Shown: one piece after another, positions 37,340-48,465 of the stretch | Layout: every line of letters starts with the position of its first letter | Numbering within the stretch: position 1 is the stretch's first letter | From: Azorinus chamasolen | Lineage: Eukaryota; Mollusca; Bivalvia; Cardiida; Solecurtidae | Direction of reading: 5' to 3' | Length of the DNA stretch: 64,000 nucleotides | Assembly: GCA_963576725.1 (NCBI GenBank) | Contig: OY755251.1 | Coordinates: 38,075,246 to 38,139,245 of the forward strand | Notes under the pieces: generated by a model | Database searches by the model: none | Told to the model about the DNA's origin: nothing | The model's input: only the letters and a program-made list of their open reading frames with translations | Made by a program: the position numbers and the translations under genes

Positions 37340-37532
37340 ACAGTAGAATCCCTCTAATGCGACCACCAAAAATAGGTATAAATCAGGACCTTCAATGCAA
37401 GTGGCAGCTTAATGCAGGATGAAAGTTATGCAGATAGGAGCTTTCTGCATTACTTTTGTCCTGCATTAAGCAACCACTTGCAGTTAAGGACACATGATTA
37501 TTCATAAGGTGGTCGCTTCAGAGGAGTTTCAC
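37340..37532. mobile_element. PG MITE, centre damaged
   Basis: CAGTAGAATCCCTCTAATGC; arms GCTTAATGCAGGATGAAAGT / TTTGTCCTGCATTAAGC. The central palindrome is reduced to ATAGGAGC. The right terminus is degraded. Confidence 0.75.
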
Positions 37533-37573
37533 CCTTTATCTGATTAATGTAATGAAATAACGAAATCATGACT

Positions 37574-40018
37574 ATTAGTTAACCCTATCCCTGTTGAATA
37601 TTAATGGAAGAAATAACGAAATACATGACTATTAGTTAACCCTATCCCTGTTGAATATTAATGGAAGAAATAACGAAATCATGACTATTAGTTAACCCTA
37701 TCCCTGTTGAATATTAATGGAAGAAATAACGAAATCATGACTATTAGTTAACCCTATCCCTGTTGAATATTAATGGAAGAAATATTGACATTATGAATAT
37801 TTATTTGATGATTTTTTATACAGGAATATGTATACAGGCTTTTTGCTATTGGTAGAAACTGTAGTCAGGCCTATAATATAATAATTTATAACATAACTCG
37901 TGGCTTCAGCGTGACAACACTATCATTTATTTTTTGATAATCACGGGCATATATTCACTAGTGAATAACATTCGAACGACTGAACTGTATTCATACGCGC
38001 TGTCAAAACAAACAAACTGGCGGACGGTGATCAACCTACCTGTCCACGATTGAGTCACGATAGATGGCAAAGGATTGTTGGCACTTGCGCCTTAATTTCG
38101 ATAAAATAATACAAATTGTAATCGCTGTCAGTAATTATATACAAAATGTATGCCAAAAAAAGACCTACCAGCTACTCTGACCCATACAATCCATTCTACA
38201 TAGAAAATGCCTCCACAACTTTGCATTTTCTTCACCGCATGTCCTTTTGTTTATGCAGATTTCTACTCATAAAAATATCTCGTCAATCAACAACTATAGT
38301 CATCTGAATCCAGCACAGCACAAACATTTCAAATATGCTATACTCAGCTGATCGCGAAAATCTTCCTCCTGTTCCAACACATTTTATGCAGCAGTTAGTA
38401 CTGAATTTTTTGTCCATTTCTAACATTTTCACTGAACTTGAATCGAGATTTTTTTCTCGGTGGAAATGTCCATGTCCATGTGTATACATACAACACTAAT
38501 GAAGGGCTTAATATACCAAAACGAAGGCGCATTTCGAATCCCATTGACAGTGAGTGTCGGACGTGTTGGCGACTATGTGGGTCTTCTAGTTCACATCTGT
38601 GTACTCTAAATGGTGATATCGAGCTACTTTCGGTTTTAACGCTATCCCGGAGAAGTAAGACGGCACCTGTCACAAAAATAGCATGCTGTCTTACGGGTCA
38701 TTAATGAGACTAGTGGGTCTTCATGTAAATGGCGCGCTTTACATAGACACATGTTGTGAACAATGACATCATAATGTGACGTGATTGTAACCATGTATGT
38801 CAAAACTGTAACTCAAAATTTATTTTGACGTGTTTCTGTATGTTTTTGTATCATAAACTATCACAGTTAAATTGAATACCAGAGAGGTCTGAATTAGATC
38901 CTGGTTGATATGACAGTAAGTAAAAAAAAGTTGGAAAATTTGGACCTACTTTGTCCCAGTTACCTAGCGAACCTAATAACACCTTTCATTCATCATTTCT
39001 ATATGTAAGGAGAATTTATAACAATCCACGTTACTGCTGAAATATTGGCTGCAAATAACATTTGTGTGTGTTATGTTATATATAGGATCTTGCATTCGTG
39101 TTCATGATTATTGGATTTATTAAATGAGTCCTTTTAAAATGATAAAAAACGAGCTTTAGCGAGTTTTTTATCGTTTTAAAAAGACGAATTTGCGACTGTA
39201 TGTGGGTCTTCTAGTTCACATCTGTGTACTCTAAATGGTGATATCGAGCTACTTTCGGTTTTAACGCTATCCCGGAGAAGTAAGACGGCACCTGTCACAA
39301 AAATAGCATGCTGTCTTACGGGTCATTAATGAGACTAGTGGGTCTTCATGTAAATGGCGCGCTTTACATAGACACATGTTGTGTACAATGACGTCATAAT
39401 GTGACGTGATTGTAACTATGTATGTCAAAACTGTAACTCAAAATTTATTTTGACGTGTTTCTGTATGTTTTTGTATCATAAACTATCACAGTTAAATTGA
39501 ATACCAGAGAGGTCTGAATTAGATCCTGGTTGATATGACAGTAAGTAAAAAAAAAGTTGGAAAATTTGGACCTACTTTGTCCCAGTTACCTAGCGAACCT
39601 AATAACACCTTTCATTCATCATTTCTATATGTAAGGAGAATTTATAACAATCCACGTTACTGCTGAAATATTGGCTGCAAATAAAATTTGTGTGTGTTAT
39701 GTTATATATAGGATCTTGCATTCGTGTTCATGATTATTGGATTTATTAAATGAGTCTTTTTAAAACGATAAAAAACTCGCTAAAGCTCGTTTTTTATCGT
39801 TTTAAAAAGACTCATTTAATAAATCCAATAATCAAGAACACTCATGTAAGATCCTCTATATCATACAACAGAAACTACAGAATCAGATCTATATTATTTC
39901 ATAAGCAAACAGAAGAGACCCTGATCAGATGCCCCCCCCTCCCCATGAGTCATCTGATCTGGGTCTACTCTGAATGCAAAGGCATTAACAGGCATCTCTA
40001 TCAGATAAAGGGTTAAGG
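37574..40018. mobile_element. PB-A MITE with 56-bp array, split by a 2-kb LH element
   Basis: The left terminus TTAACCCTATCCCTG with ATTAATGGAAGAAATAACG is present four times (37578-37790). The MITE runs to GGTAGAAACTGTAG at about 37875. It resumes at about 39868 with AGAAACTACAGAATCAGATC and ends GATAAAGGGTTAA near 40015. Confidence 0.75.
37876..39868. mobile_element. LH element 2: 625-bp direct duplication and terminal hairpin
   Basis: TATGTGGGTCTTCTAGTTCA begins copies at 38574 and 39199. The first ends in a hairpin around CGAGCTTTAGCGAG (39150-39163). The second ends in a longer hairpin whose inverted arm runs 39790-39868 around CTCGCTAAAGCTCG. The internal CAATGACGTCATAATG (second copy; GACATCAT in the first) resembles LH element 1. 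37876-38573 is single copy without a convincing ORF; the 92-codon minus-strand frame at 38395 lacks motifs. Confidence 0.7.
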
Positions 40019-40050
40019 TGTGCATCCCTAAATCTTCAGCGGGTGATATG

Positions 40051-40472
40051 TTTAACCCTTTACTCCATAAATATGCCTCTGCAGGCAGATTGGACCTTAT
40101 AGGAGCTGTCGGATCAGGGTTTGCTCTGTTTATTTTTAGATGGATTTATATAGATGTGCTTTACAGTTTTTGCCATGGCCAAAAATTGCTGTGTCCATGT
40201 GCTATTTCAGCATTTAATCTTATTAGCAGTCATGATGCCATGATTTAATACACCATTTTGCTGATGCATCTATAATGACATCATGAATGTTTATTACCTG
40301 AATATTTTTCATATTGTGCACAGGATATTTTGGTATTTGTAGAAACTAGTGTTAGATCTATTATAAATTATAAATTCATAAGCAAACCAGCAGACCCTGT
40401 AGGAGCCGTCTGATCTAGGTCTTCTCTGTTGGCAAAGGTGTGAAAAGGCATTTATATGAAGGAAAGGGTTAA
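40051..40472. mobile_element. Two decayed PB-A MITEs
   Basis: 40051-about 40250 (TTAACCCTTTACTCC, CCTTATAGGAGCTGTCGG) and about 40240-40472 (AATGACATCATGAATG, end GAAGGAAAGGGTTAA). They appear to overlap near a TTAA at 40240. Confidence 0.65.
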
Positions 40473-40984
40473 CTCTTTGCAGGCTTAGTAATATTATAGT
40501 CAACTGCAAAATTGTCATCCACTGCATTTCTCAGTTATTTTTCTCCTTAAATTTTCTTCTCTTCAAATATATACAATTTGAGGGACAGTTTGGATCCTAC
40601 TGATGTGCAGAGTAACTCGACATTTCATCTGGATCTAAACTGATTGTAAAGGTGATCACAGCTTACCACATGGCTGTTAACATTTTACTCCATGAATATT
40701 CATGTGAGAAATAAAGACATGAATATTAATTAGATTGTTATAATAGCATATGGACACAGGATATTTTGGCCATGCCAGAAACTGTAGAATCATATCTATA
40801 TTATATCATAAGCAAGCAGAACAGACCCTGGGTCTACTCTGTTTCCAAAGGCATAGAAAGGCGTATTTATGGAGTAAAGGGTTAAAGAATGAATCTAAAT
40901 GAGGTATAGATGCAGCAACATTGTTCTTCTCATCACAATGGCACATTACATATGTGGTGTTACAAGGGCTCATCAACACAGTAA
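40473..40984. mobile_element. HP-type hairpin and PB-A MITE
   Basis: 40585-40650 has a small hairpin (GACAGTTTGGATCCTACTGA facing TGGATCTAAACTGATTG). 40677-40885 is PB-A (TTAACATTTTACTCC to GGAGTAAAGGGTTAA) with its centre deleted (AGACCCTGGGTCTACTC). Confidence 0.7.
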
Positions 40985-41819
40985 ATTCGATCTACATATT
41001 CCATAGATACGCTTTTTAACGCCTTTACACAACAGACTCCGATCAGACAGTGTCTGTAGGAGCCATCTGATTAGGGTTTGCTCTCTATGTTTATGGAATA
41101 ATATAGATTTGATTTAACAGTTTCTGCCATGGTAAAAATTTCTTATGTTCATGTGCCATTATAAAAATTAATCTAATTAACATTCATGATGTAATATTTC
41201 TTACACGAGTATTGATGGCTTAACCCTTTACTCCATAAATATTCATGTAAGAAGTAATGACATCATGAATATTGTTTAGATTAATTGTTTAAATAGTATA
41301 TGGATTAAGGAATTGTTGGCTTTAGTATAAACTGTAAAATCATATATATATTATATCATAAGCAAACAGAGCAGACCCTGATCAGAAAGCTGCTATAGGA
41401 GCCTTCTGATCAGACTCAGGGCTTTTTCTGACCATTTTGGGAACATGACCCGTACCCCTAGCATTGGGAATTTTTTGCATCGTTTTAACAAAATTCGGAA
41501 AATAGAACATATCAAAATAAGTTTTGCTACAAATCTTTTAGCATTTTACACCATTAAATGATGTTCTGTTCCACTCAAAGAATGCACAAATACCTTGTGG
41601 ACCTCAAAAATGGGCAATTAGATGACATATGAATACTTTTTGCCTCTTTATTCCATTTTAGTCTTTTGATTGGGAATTTTTTCCTTCAAATTGGGAAAAA
41701 AACATACTTTTTGCCATTGGGAATATAGCCTTAAAATGGCTATAAAATAAGCCCTGGATCTGGGTCTGCTGTGTTTGCAAAGGTGGAGAAAGGCGTATAT
41801 TTATGGAGTAAAGGGTTAA
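40985..41819. mobile_element. Two PB-A MITEs, the second with a hAT-like insertion
   Basis: About 40985-41223 is a decayed copy. 41220-41819 is a good copy (TTAACCCTTTACTCC to GGAGTAAAGGGTTAA) opened in its core hairpin by the element at 41417-41756. The two share the TTAA at 41220. Confidence 0.75.
41417..41756. mobile_element. hAT-like non-autonomous element
   Basis: Termini CAGGGCTTTTTCTGACC and AAAATAAGCCCTG are inverted. Inner TTTTGGGAA and TTGGGAAT motifs are repeated. CAGGG/CCCTG ends are typical of hAT transposons. The flanks GATCAGACT and GATCTGGGT agree only in part, so the 8-bp duplication is not clear. Confidence 0.6.
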
Positions 41820-41891
41820 TAGGTAAAAGATATTGTAACATCTTGGATGAACCACATATGCTTAATCTGGAATGGTTGAATGAAGCGTTCA

Positions 41892-41897
41892 TTTATT
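41892..41897 (-). promoter_or_regulatory. Poly(A) signal directly after the LRR gene stop
   Basis: On the minus strand the stop reads TAG-T-AATAAA, leaving one base between stop and signal. If used, the 3' UTR would be about 20-35 nt. Confidence 0.5.
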
Positions 41898-41898
41898 A

Positions 41899-43500
41899 CT
41901 AGTTTTCTCTTAAAAAGAAATAATATATAAGTGTAATCAGACCTATAGAAAGTGCTATAATGTCATATCTTGTCCAACAAAAAACTAGCACATTTTTTGC
42001 AAACACAACCATTTTAGTTCTAAAAGTGACTTCCTCCGTCACTTTTGTAACTATTTCAATACAGTCTTTAAGCTCTTTAGTCAAAGTCACTTTCAGACAT
42101 ATAACATATGGACTACCAATTTTTAGTTTCTTCAATCTAAACCTTGTCACGGATGATGGTAGCACTATCTCCTTCTTATCTTTCTTTTTACCAAACTCAT
42201 GATAAGTGAGTTCCACAGAGTTGCTCAGATCTGGGGGAATATTCCACTGAACTATCACAAAGTTTTCACCAACATCTGCTGCTTCAATCAAATCTTTTCC
42301 AGACAACACTTGTTCTACATTTTCCTTTACAGCAAGCTTATCTTTTTCTTCTAGACCTGAACACTCAAAGGCAGTATCATCTAGCCGATCCCACACTTCT
42401 CCTTTGAGGTTCTCTGGGCCCTCACACGCTGGTACAAATTTAGCACAATCTATGTTCTTCAAGTACTTCAATAAATATTTCCTTGTATCAAAAAGTTCCT
42501 TCAGCCAAAGGAGATCACAGTTACACACGAAAGGATTTCCGCCAAGGAAAAACACTGACTGTGGGTATAATACAGTGCTGAATGATTCTGGTAAGGTTGA
42601 TATTTTGTTGAATGATATATCAAACCAGTCCATCATTGGCAAAGGACTGGGAATAACCTGCAACTCGTTATATGACAGATCCAAGAATTTCAAGTTTTCC
42701 AACTTTTCAAAAGAATCTGCGGCAAGATATTCAATGCTGTTATGAGATAGATCCAGTTTCTCTAATTTTGTTAAGGTCTTTAAAACACCGTCAGATAAGA
42801 GTGGTATACTATTATGTGACAAATTCAGATGCACAAGTCCAGGCAGTTGCTTGAACACACATTTTTCAACAAGCCTTATTCTATTTGAACTCAAGTCTAA
42901 GTATTCAAGCCTGTCATTTTCATATACTGCATTGCATGTAGTGTTTATCAAATCTATCAAATTTTCTGCCATAGACAGTTTCTTGAGATTTTTATAGACT
43001 TTGAAAGTATAAACAAAATCAAGGGTCTTTATTTCATTAAGATCTAACTTCATTGTGACCAATTTTACATTACAAACTGGTACTTCTCTAAGTTTATTAT
43101 TACTTAAATCTAAATGTCTCAAACTATCTAACCTAGCAGTCTTCAAACTATCAATCTCAACAAGTTCATTATTGCTAAGATTTAAATACACCAACCCCTG
43201 CACACTATTTGTATCATGAAACTGATACTTTGTCATCTTTAAATTGCTCAGATCCAGTGTTGTAACTCTGGGATCAATGTTGGACCTATCCAATTCATTG
43301 TTTTTCCCAAATAAACTATGGGAGCAGTTAACAATGACCAAAGACTCTGAAATCACAGTAGTTTCACAATTCTCTCTCAGTACAGCATCTTTTTTCGGCT
43401 CAGCTTGCACAGATCCTAAATCCTCATCCGGTGACACTGACTTAACCATAACTATCAACATTGTACAGAGGACAAATCCAATCTGCTTGAGCCTCTCCAT
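41899..43500 (-). CDS. LRR-LRRCT-FN3 single-pass membrane protein, 533 aa
   Basis: Probably a cell-surface adhesion or ligand-binding protein. Start chosen at 43500 (MERLKQIGF), because the hydrophobic stretch FVLCTMLIVMV right after it makes a signal peptide; an upstream in-frame Met at 43596 would hide it and the stretch between reads like non-coding DNA. A splice-acceptor-like TTTTCTATCCAG lies just upstream, so a 5' UTR intron is likely. Domains: N-terminal Cys pair (45-59); about 10 leucine-rich repeats (79-310; e.g. LDLSSNRI, LDLSHNSI, LDLSYNEL); LRRCT (322-381; NPFVCNC...C...C...FEC); fibronectin III (402-497; FVIVQWNIPP, YHEF); transmembrane helix (510-530; IIALSIGLITLIYYFFL) with a three-residue cytosolic tail. 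The order resembles FLRT and vasorin, but there is no EGF or Ig domain and almost no tail. The coding region is uninterrupted. Orthology not assigned. Confidence 0.9.
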   Translation of the reverse strand: MERLKQIGFVLCTMLIVMVKSVSPDEDLGSVQAEPKKDAVLRENCETTVISESLVIVNCSHSLFGKNNELDRSNIDPRVTTLDLSNLKMTKYQFHDTNSVQGLVYLNLSNNELVEIDSLKTARLDSLRHLDLSNNKLREVPVCNVKLVTMKLDLNEIKTLDFVYTFKVYKNLKKLSMAENLIDLINTTCNAVYENDRLEYLDLSSNRIRLVEKCVFKQLPGLVHLNLSHNSIPLLSDGVLKTLTKLEKLDLSHNSIEYLAADSFEKLENLKFLDLSYNELQVIPSPLPMMDWFDISFNKISTLPESFSTVLYPQSVFFLGGNPFVCNCDLLWLKELFDTRKYLLKYLKNIDCAKFVPACEGPENLKGEVWDRLDDTAFECSGLEEKDKLAVKENVEQVLSGKDLIEAADVGENFVIVQWNIPPDLSNSVELTYHEFGKKKDKKEIVLPSSVTRFRLKKLKIGSPYVICLKVTLTKELKDCIEIVTKVTEEVTFRTKMVVFAKNVLVFCWTRYDIIALSIGLITLIYYFFLREN

Positions 43501-43838
43501 ATCTGAGGACTCTGGATAGAAAATAAAAATGAAATTACCGTTAATAATAAACTTAAGAAAATAATACTGTACAGTAATATTCTTTAGTAGCAGCATTGGT
43601 AAGTTGTCATACAGGTAGCCACACCCTCATCCAGTCTTCAGACACTGCTATATATACATGTAAAAGTATAACTAGTCAAACCAGTCTAATTCTGAGTCTT
43701 TTAGGCAAGTAGTAGCTACACATAATCTCTGTGAGGGGGTGCTGCAGAATATATAGATAGATAAATAGATAATGCAGAATGAAAGTTACTCAAAAAAGCT
43801 CCTGTAGTAGCTTTCTGCATTACTTTCATTCCGCATAA
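43501..43838. other. Upstream of LRR gene; PG remnant
   Basis: 43771-43838 is a PG hairpin piece (ATGCAGAATGAAAGTTACTC / GCATTACTTTCATTCCGCAT). No TATA box or initiator that I would call. Confidence 0.5.
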
Positions 43839-44322
43839 TTAACCCTTTACCTATTGCATTATAATCATGCAATGTAAAAATAATTATGTAATGAAAATTT
43901 ATCAGCCGAATTTTTTACAATATGTTACAATTATGTACACAGGATTTTTTGGTATTGTTAGAAACTATAGAATCAGATCTACATTATTCCATAAACAAAC
44001 AGAGTAGACCCTGATAACTTGACAAGACAGTTCCTACAAGAGCTGCCTACTCTGATTGCAGACATGAAAAAGCATTTACATGAGGGAAAGGGTCAAGCAA
44101 CCACATGCTATTAACCCATTCCCGCATACAGACACCATTTGACGCCCCTGTAAAAGTCACCTTTTGAAACCATTGTGATAAATTGAGCATTTGCTCTATT
44201 AATCACAATGGTTTCAAAATTATACAATTCTAAAATGTTCCTTTTCTCTAGTAAATGCTCCTTTTTGGTACATTTAATCAAGAGGTTGAATATAAAAAAT
44301 AGCCTATGAGGTAATGGGTTAA
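43839..44322. mobile_element. PB-A MITE followed by PB-B MITE
   Basis: 43839-44096: TTAACCCTTTACC to GGGAAAGGGTCAA. 44111-44322: PB-B, TTAACCCATTCCCGC to GAGGTAATGGGTTAA, hairpin shortened to AGAGCA-type stems. Confidence 0.8.
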
Positions 44323-44750
44323 AGTTAAGCATCACACATAAATATTACTTTAGTGGTAACTTTAGAGGTATCTACGGTAAAGTATTGTAATGTAACAAAT
44401 ACTCTAATTACCCTAAGTTTTCTGGACAAATAGTGCAGACCCACATCAAATTGCAGTTAACATACACTGTGACAGATACCCATGCACACCCACATACGTA
44501 TCCAGTCTTCTGCCACTGGCACTTTTATGTATGATTTCTGGGTGAAGCTGCATCTGCCACATGTCTTCCTATTGTTCAAGAGATTTGAGACCATTTTGCA
44601 AAGCATCTACATCATTCAGACATTCATTCTCATACCTGATATGTCTATAAATGAGTCAGTTGTCTGCAAATAGTCTAGTGTCCAATGTGGTGTGCTCTGC
44701 TCAGGCTGGTCATTAATTGTACTTATTGAATACCTTAACTATATATAGTA
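44323..44750. other. HP-E remnant, otherwise no feature
   Basis: CTCTAATTACCCTAAGTTTT and AATAGTGCAGACCCACATCA near 44400-44450. A 63-codon ORF at 44482 has no motif. Confidence 0.45.
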
Positions 44751-45480
44751 ACAAAATTGCCATAGAAAACTGTCATTACGGAGTTATGTGACCAATCCAT
44801 AATGGCACTGTACGTAGGCCGATTATCCATAATCAGCCCACGATCTTTTTCATGTGCAATGCGTTGATGTTAGCAACATAGATCTAGATCTATTCAAACA
44901 TGGCCGCAGGTTTTGACGTGGTTGTCAAATCGTATTCTAGAACTGGACAAACGTATAAAGTTTATACAGTCGTAAAGTTCTACAAAAAAATCAAATTCTT
45001 TGTTTGTATTGATTGGTACTACCTGACTTTGTGTCAAAAATGACAGTTATGACGTCATAATTTCACGTCATTCATCAGGAGTTCTAAAACAAATTTTATA
45101 AGTTATATAAACATGAAATCAAATGTAAAGTTCTTGTTAGCTTAACGTCGGACTACACATTTTTCGGCTGGGGATCGAATCCCCATAAAGGCATTTCTTC
45201 CCCTTTTCTTAGAAATAAAATAGTCCCGACTGTCGAAATTACCCGATGCTGCTCTATAGATCTTCTTAGAACTGTGTTTTGTTCACAGTTGGGATGGTAG
45301 ATCTAGATTGTACGTGTGGCATTTAGTAAAATTTGTAAAATATTCAATAAAAAGGTCAAAATATGGCCTGTATATATGTGCCTTCTGACCATAATGGCAC
45401 ACCTGGTTTCATAACAGCTCTCGGTCTAAAGCCCTCTGGCCATTATGGCCAGAAGGCACACCTAGGCCATATTTTAACCT
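44751..45480. mobile_element. LH element 3 (boundaries uncertain)
   Basis: Inverted arms AATATGGCCTGTATATATGT...CCTTCTGACCATAATGG (45358-45398) and their complement (45438-45476) enclose a loop with CTCGGTCTAAAGCCCTC. The body contains TTATGACGTCATAATTTCAC. AGCTTAACGTCGGACTAC and GGGGATCGAATCCCC (45140-45185) look like tRNA A and B boxes, so part may be tRNA-derived. Confidence 0.6.
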
Positions 45481-45529
45481 CTTAATAATAATGCCAGAAA
45501 ATAGAGTGGCGTCCATCCACTGTTGCCTT

Positions 45530-45550
45530 GGCCGGGGGGGGGGGTTATGG
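45530..45550. repeat. Poly-G tract
   Basis: A run of more than ten G (GGCCGGGGGG...). Confidence 0.8.
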
Positions 45551-45647
45551 GGTCACCATATATGTGACATCAATCTGTGTCGATGTCTTGACATTGAGAG
45601 CAGGAATCTGTTTTCTACAGTCTACAGACATGTTAACCAAACTTACC

Positions 45648-45738
45648 CCCCCCCCCACACACACACATACACAGACACACACACACACACATCCCTTTCC
45701 ACAGTACACACACACACACACACACACGCACACACACC
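45648..45738. repeat. (CA)n microsatellite
   Basis: Poly-C followed by imperfect ACAC repeats. The overlapping His/Thr-rich or Cys/Val-rich ORFs are translations of it. Confidence 0.9.
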
Positions 45739-46019
45739 ATGCAACCGTGTACCACCAAAACCAGAGACTAAGAACGAGTCTTACATATATTTGGGTTGAA
45801 ACCCAATGACTGACGATCTTTATCGAGCTGTGTCAGATAACTGCCATAGCACAAAATAAAACAAATCCTTCCTGCCCGGACCCTTCTTGCCTGCTATGAA
45901 AACATAAACAGGCTAGGCAGTGATAGAGTGTCCTCCCTTTATTTGTTTATTTATAATCAATGGGCCCTTGTTAATTCGACCCCAAACATCTATGTATTAA
46001 CAAGAAAATCATTGATGCG

Positions 46020-46020
<1 letters not shown>

Positions 46021-46076
<56 letters not shown>

Positions 46077-46086
46077 GCTCTCTCTC
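46021..46086. repeat. (CT)n microsatellite
   Basis: About 66 bp of CTCTCT with two single interruptions. Confidence 0.9.
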
Positions 46087-46133
46087 AATTGAATACTTTC
46101 ATTAAAAATTAATGCTTATGGAGTAAATATACG

Positions 46134-47000
46134 TTAACCCTTTCCACCATACAGACACCTTTTAATGCCTTTTCAACCTGAGTAGACCTAGATCAGATGG
46201 GTCATGTAAGAGGCATCTGATCAGGGTTCACTCTATCTTGTTGATGATACAACATATATCTGATTATACAGTTTCTGCCATGATAAAAATACCGCTATTC
46301 ACTATTCAGTAGCAATTATAATAATTCAGCTAATGAATATTCATATATCATAAATTTATTAAATTATTGTATAAATATATTCATGAGGGAAAGGAGAAGC
46401 ATTATACCTTGATAAAGTTTCCTGTAAGTAGTTCTAGAATGAAGTGCTGTATATCCATTCCCTTTGTATAAGTGCCTTTTCATGCATCGGCAAACAGAGT
46501 AGGAGCCAATCTGATCAGGTCTGCTCTGTTTGATAGAAATTTGATAGACCTGTTCTTTGGTTTCTAAAGTGGCTAAAATGTCCCATCCTTCGCTATTTCA
46601 TCATAACTATTTTGTGTATGAATATTCAGTAGGTATTGAAATTTGGAATAAAGACATGAAAGGGATATGCAGTGAACAGTTTCCCATTTCATATGGATCT
46701 ATAGAGTTTGACACTCTCACTATATTCATGAGAAAAAAATGGAAGCAAAATCAACTTTAAACATTTCTGAAGACAATAATTTTTGTGAATGATGATTCAA
46801 ACATTTCTTCAAATAAGAAGAATATATTTAAGAAGCAAGTCCCTGTGGCTGCTGTTTGCTAATGAAATTTGATAAATTTGTTTCTTAAGTTTCTAAAATG
46901 TCTATAATGTCCCACCTTCTATATTTCCTTATAACTATTTTGGCCATGAATATTCAGTAGGTATTGAACTTTGGAATAAATAGAGAACGGGGAAAGGGTG
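46134..47000. mobile_element. One PB-A MITE and two PB-A remnants
   Basis: 46134-46396 (TTAACCCTTTCCACC to GAGGGAAAGGA). About 46450-46680 (CCATTCCCTTTGTATAAGTG to GACATGAAAGGG). About 46850-47000 right half only (TAGGTATTGAACTTTGGAAT, GGGGAAAGGGTG). Confidence 0.65.
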
Positions 47001-47486
47001 TAGATCTCCTTTGATATCTCCTTTGGCCACTGTAGAGAGGTTTGACTGTATCACAAATAACACTAACACTCATATAATTCATTTTTATCATGTTTATTGG
47101 CCATTACCTTTTTTTTTCATTTCATACATAAAATAGTTTAAATCAATGTTCTCATCACAAAATGACAACTACAAATAATCCTTTGAAAGCCAAGTTTTCA
47201 AAGTTGAACAGAACATCATTGTTTAACAGCAGAGATAATTTAGTGTACAATTATTCAATTTGTCAGGATTTTGAATGACAAACGGTGCAGATCATGATTA
47301 GGAGCCCACTGATCAAGATTAGTACTGTTTGTGAATGCTGTTTTAAGTACATACACATGTAATTTTCTGAATTTAAAAGTTTAATCCTTCGTATACTTAA
47401 CACCCTAAATTGCCGTATGTTTTTGGACAGACAAACGTAGGCAGTTTGATCAGGATCTAGACCATTTGCCTCTATATCAGTCTAAT
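47001..47486. other. PG, HP-D and HP-E remnants
   Basis: PG end (TGTAGAGAGGTTTGACTGTA, 47030), HP-D (TTTTGAATGACAAACGGTGC to AGTACTGTTTGTGAATGC, 47267-47340), HP-E (GGACAGACAAACGTAGGCAG, 47433). No gene. Confidence 0.55.
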
Positions 47487-47735
47487 TTAATCCTGTACTC
47501 TGTGAATACACCTTTCTACACCTTTGCAAACAATGTAGACCCAGATCAGACGGCTCATATAGAAGCCACCTGATCAGGGTCTAAACAATTTACTTATGAA
47601 GTAATACAGATATGATTTTTCAGTTTCTGCTTTGGAAAAAAATTCTCATGTTAATAAGGTGATGTAAAAATTAATATAATTAGTATTCATGATGTCATCA
47701 TATCTTTAATCTATATTCATGTATTAAATGGTTAA
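47487..47735. mobile_element. PB-A MITE
   Basis: TTAATCCTGTACTCTG to ATTAAATGGTTAA. Core ACGGCTCATATAGAAGCCAC imperfect. Confidence 0.75.
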
Positions 47736-47746
47736 AGTTATTGATA

Positions 47747-47954
47747 TACAGTTAAACCTCTCTGTAACGGCCACTAAATTACATCAAGTATTTTGTGTTA
47801 AAGGCAGGTGGTTTCTTAAAGCAAGGTGAAAGTAAAACAGAACGCTCCTATAGGAGTGTTCTGTTTTACTTTCACCTTGCTTTAAGCAGCCACCTGTACT
47901 AAATACCAACTAATTAACACAATTTAGTGGCCATTATAGAGAGGTTTTACTGTA
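47747..47954. mobile_element. PG MITE, intact
   Basis: TA-CAGTTAAACCTCTCTG to GAGAGGTTTTACTG-TA; arms AAGCAAGGTGAAAGTAAAAC; centre CGCTCCTATAGGAGTG. Confidence 0.88.
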
Positions 47955-48465
47955 GTGCCAGATTCAACTTTACAAACCCATGGAGATTGGCTGTCTGAAT
48001 ACTTAGGGTATTCAGAGTAAATTTATTATGGTAATCTGCTTCGTTTCACAAAGGACTTTTATTTTTCCATTTCTTTGCAAAAATGTGCCAGAATGTCAAT
48101 ACTTACCTGGATCCAAATTTTAAGCAACATTGTAACAAACATGTGCAGAAAAACTGCAAAGTGATATTTGCAATATGTATAGAGACAAATCACCCAAATG
48201 CCAGGCTATCTGACTATCTAATTTACCACCAGTAGCATTAGATCAAAGTCAACAATAGTAAGTTGTCAGGTTTGATAGTAAACTATTGCAGATGCGGTTA
48301 ACTCTTTACCTTATGCATGCTCATGTAAAAACTAATGACTGTATAGATGCGGTAGCTAGTCTACATTGTTTGAAAAAATGCTCAGACACCTTCTCTTACA
48401 ATGTAGCTAGTTGAACCTTTAGCAAAATTCAATCAGTAGAAAACGTTGTCTAATACCGTCAGTTT
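47955..48465. other. No gene recognised
   Basis: AT-rich unique sequence. Confidence 0.45.

Noticed and set aside
38395..38673. 92-codon minus-strand ORF
   Set aside because: Overlaps the border of a duplicated transposon segment, lacks motifs and splice context.
43501..43596. Upstream Met of the LRR gene at 43596
   Set aside because: Would add 32 residues before a good signal peptide and crosses an acceptor-like site; the leader looks non-coding.
45140..45185. tRNA gene
   Set aside because: A-box and B-box-like segments are present, but no seven-base acceptor stem or proper anticodon arm could be folded; more likely a tRNA-derived repeat fragment.
45491..45809. His/Thr-rich ORFs of about 100 codons
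   Set aside because: Translation of a CA microsatellite.
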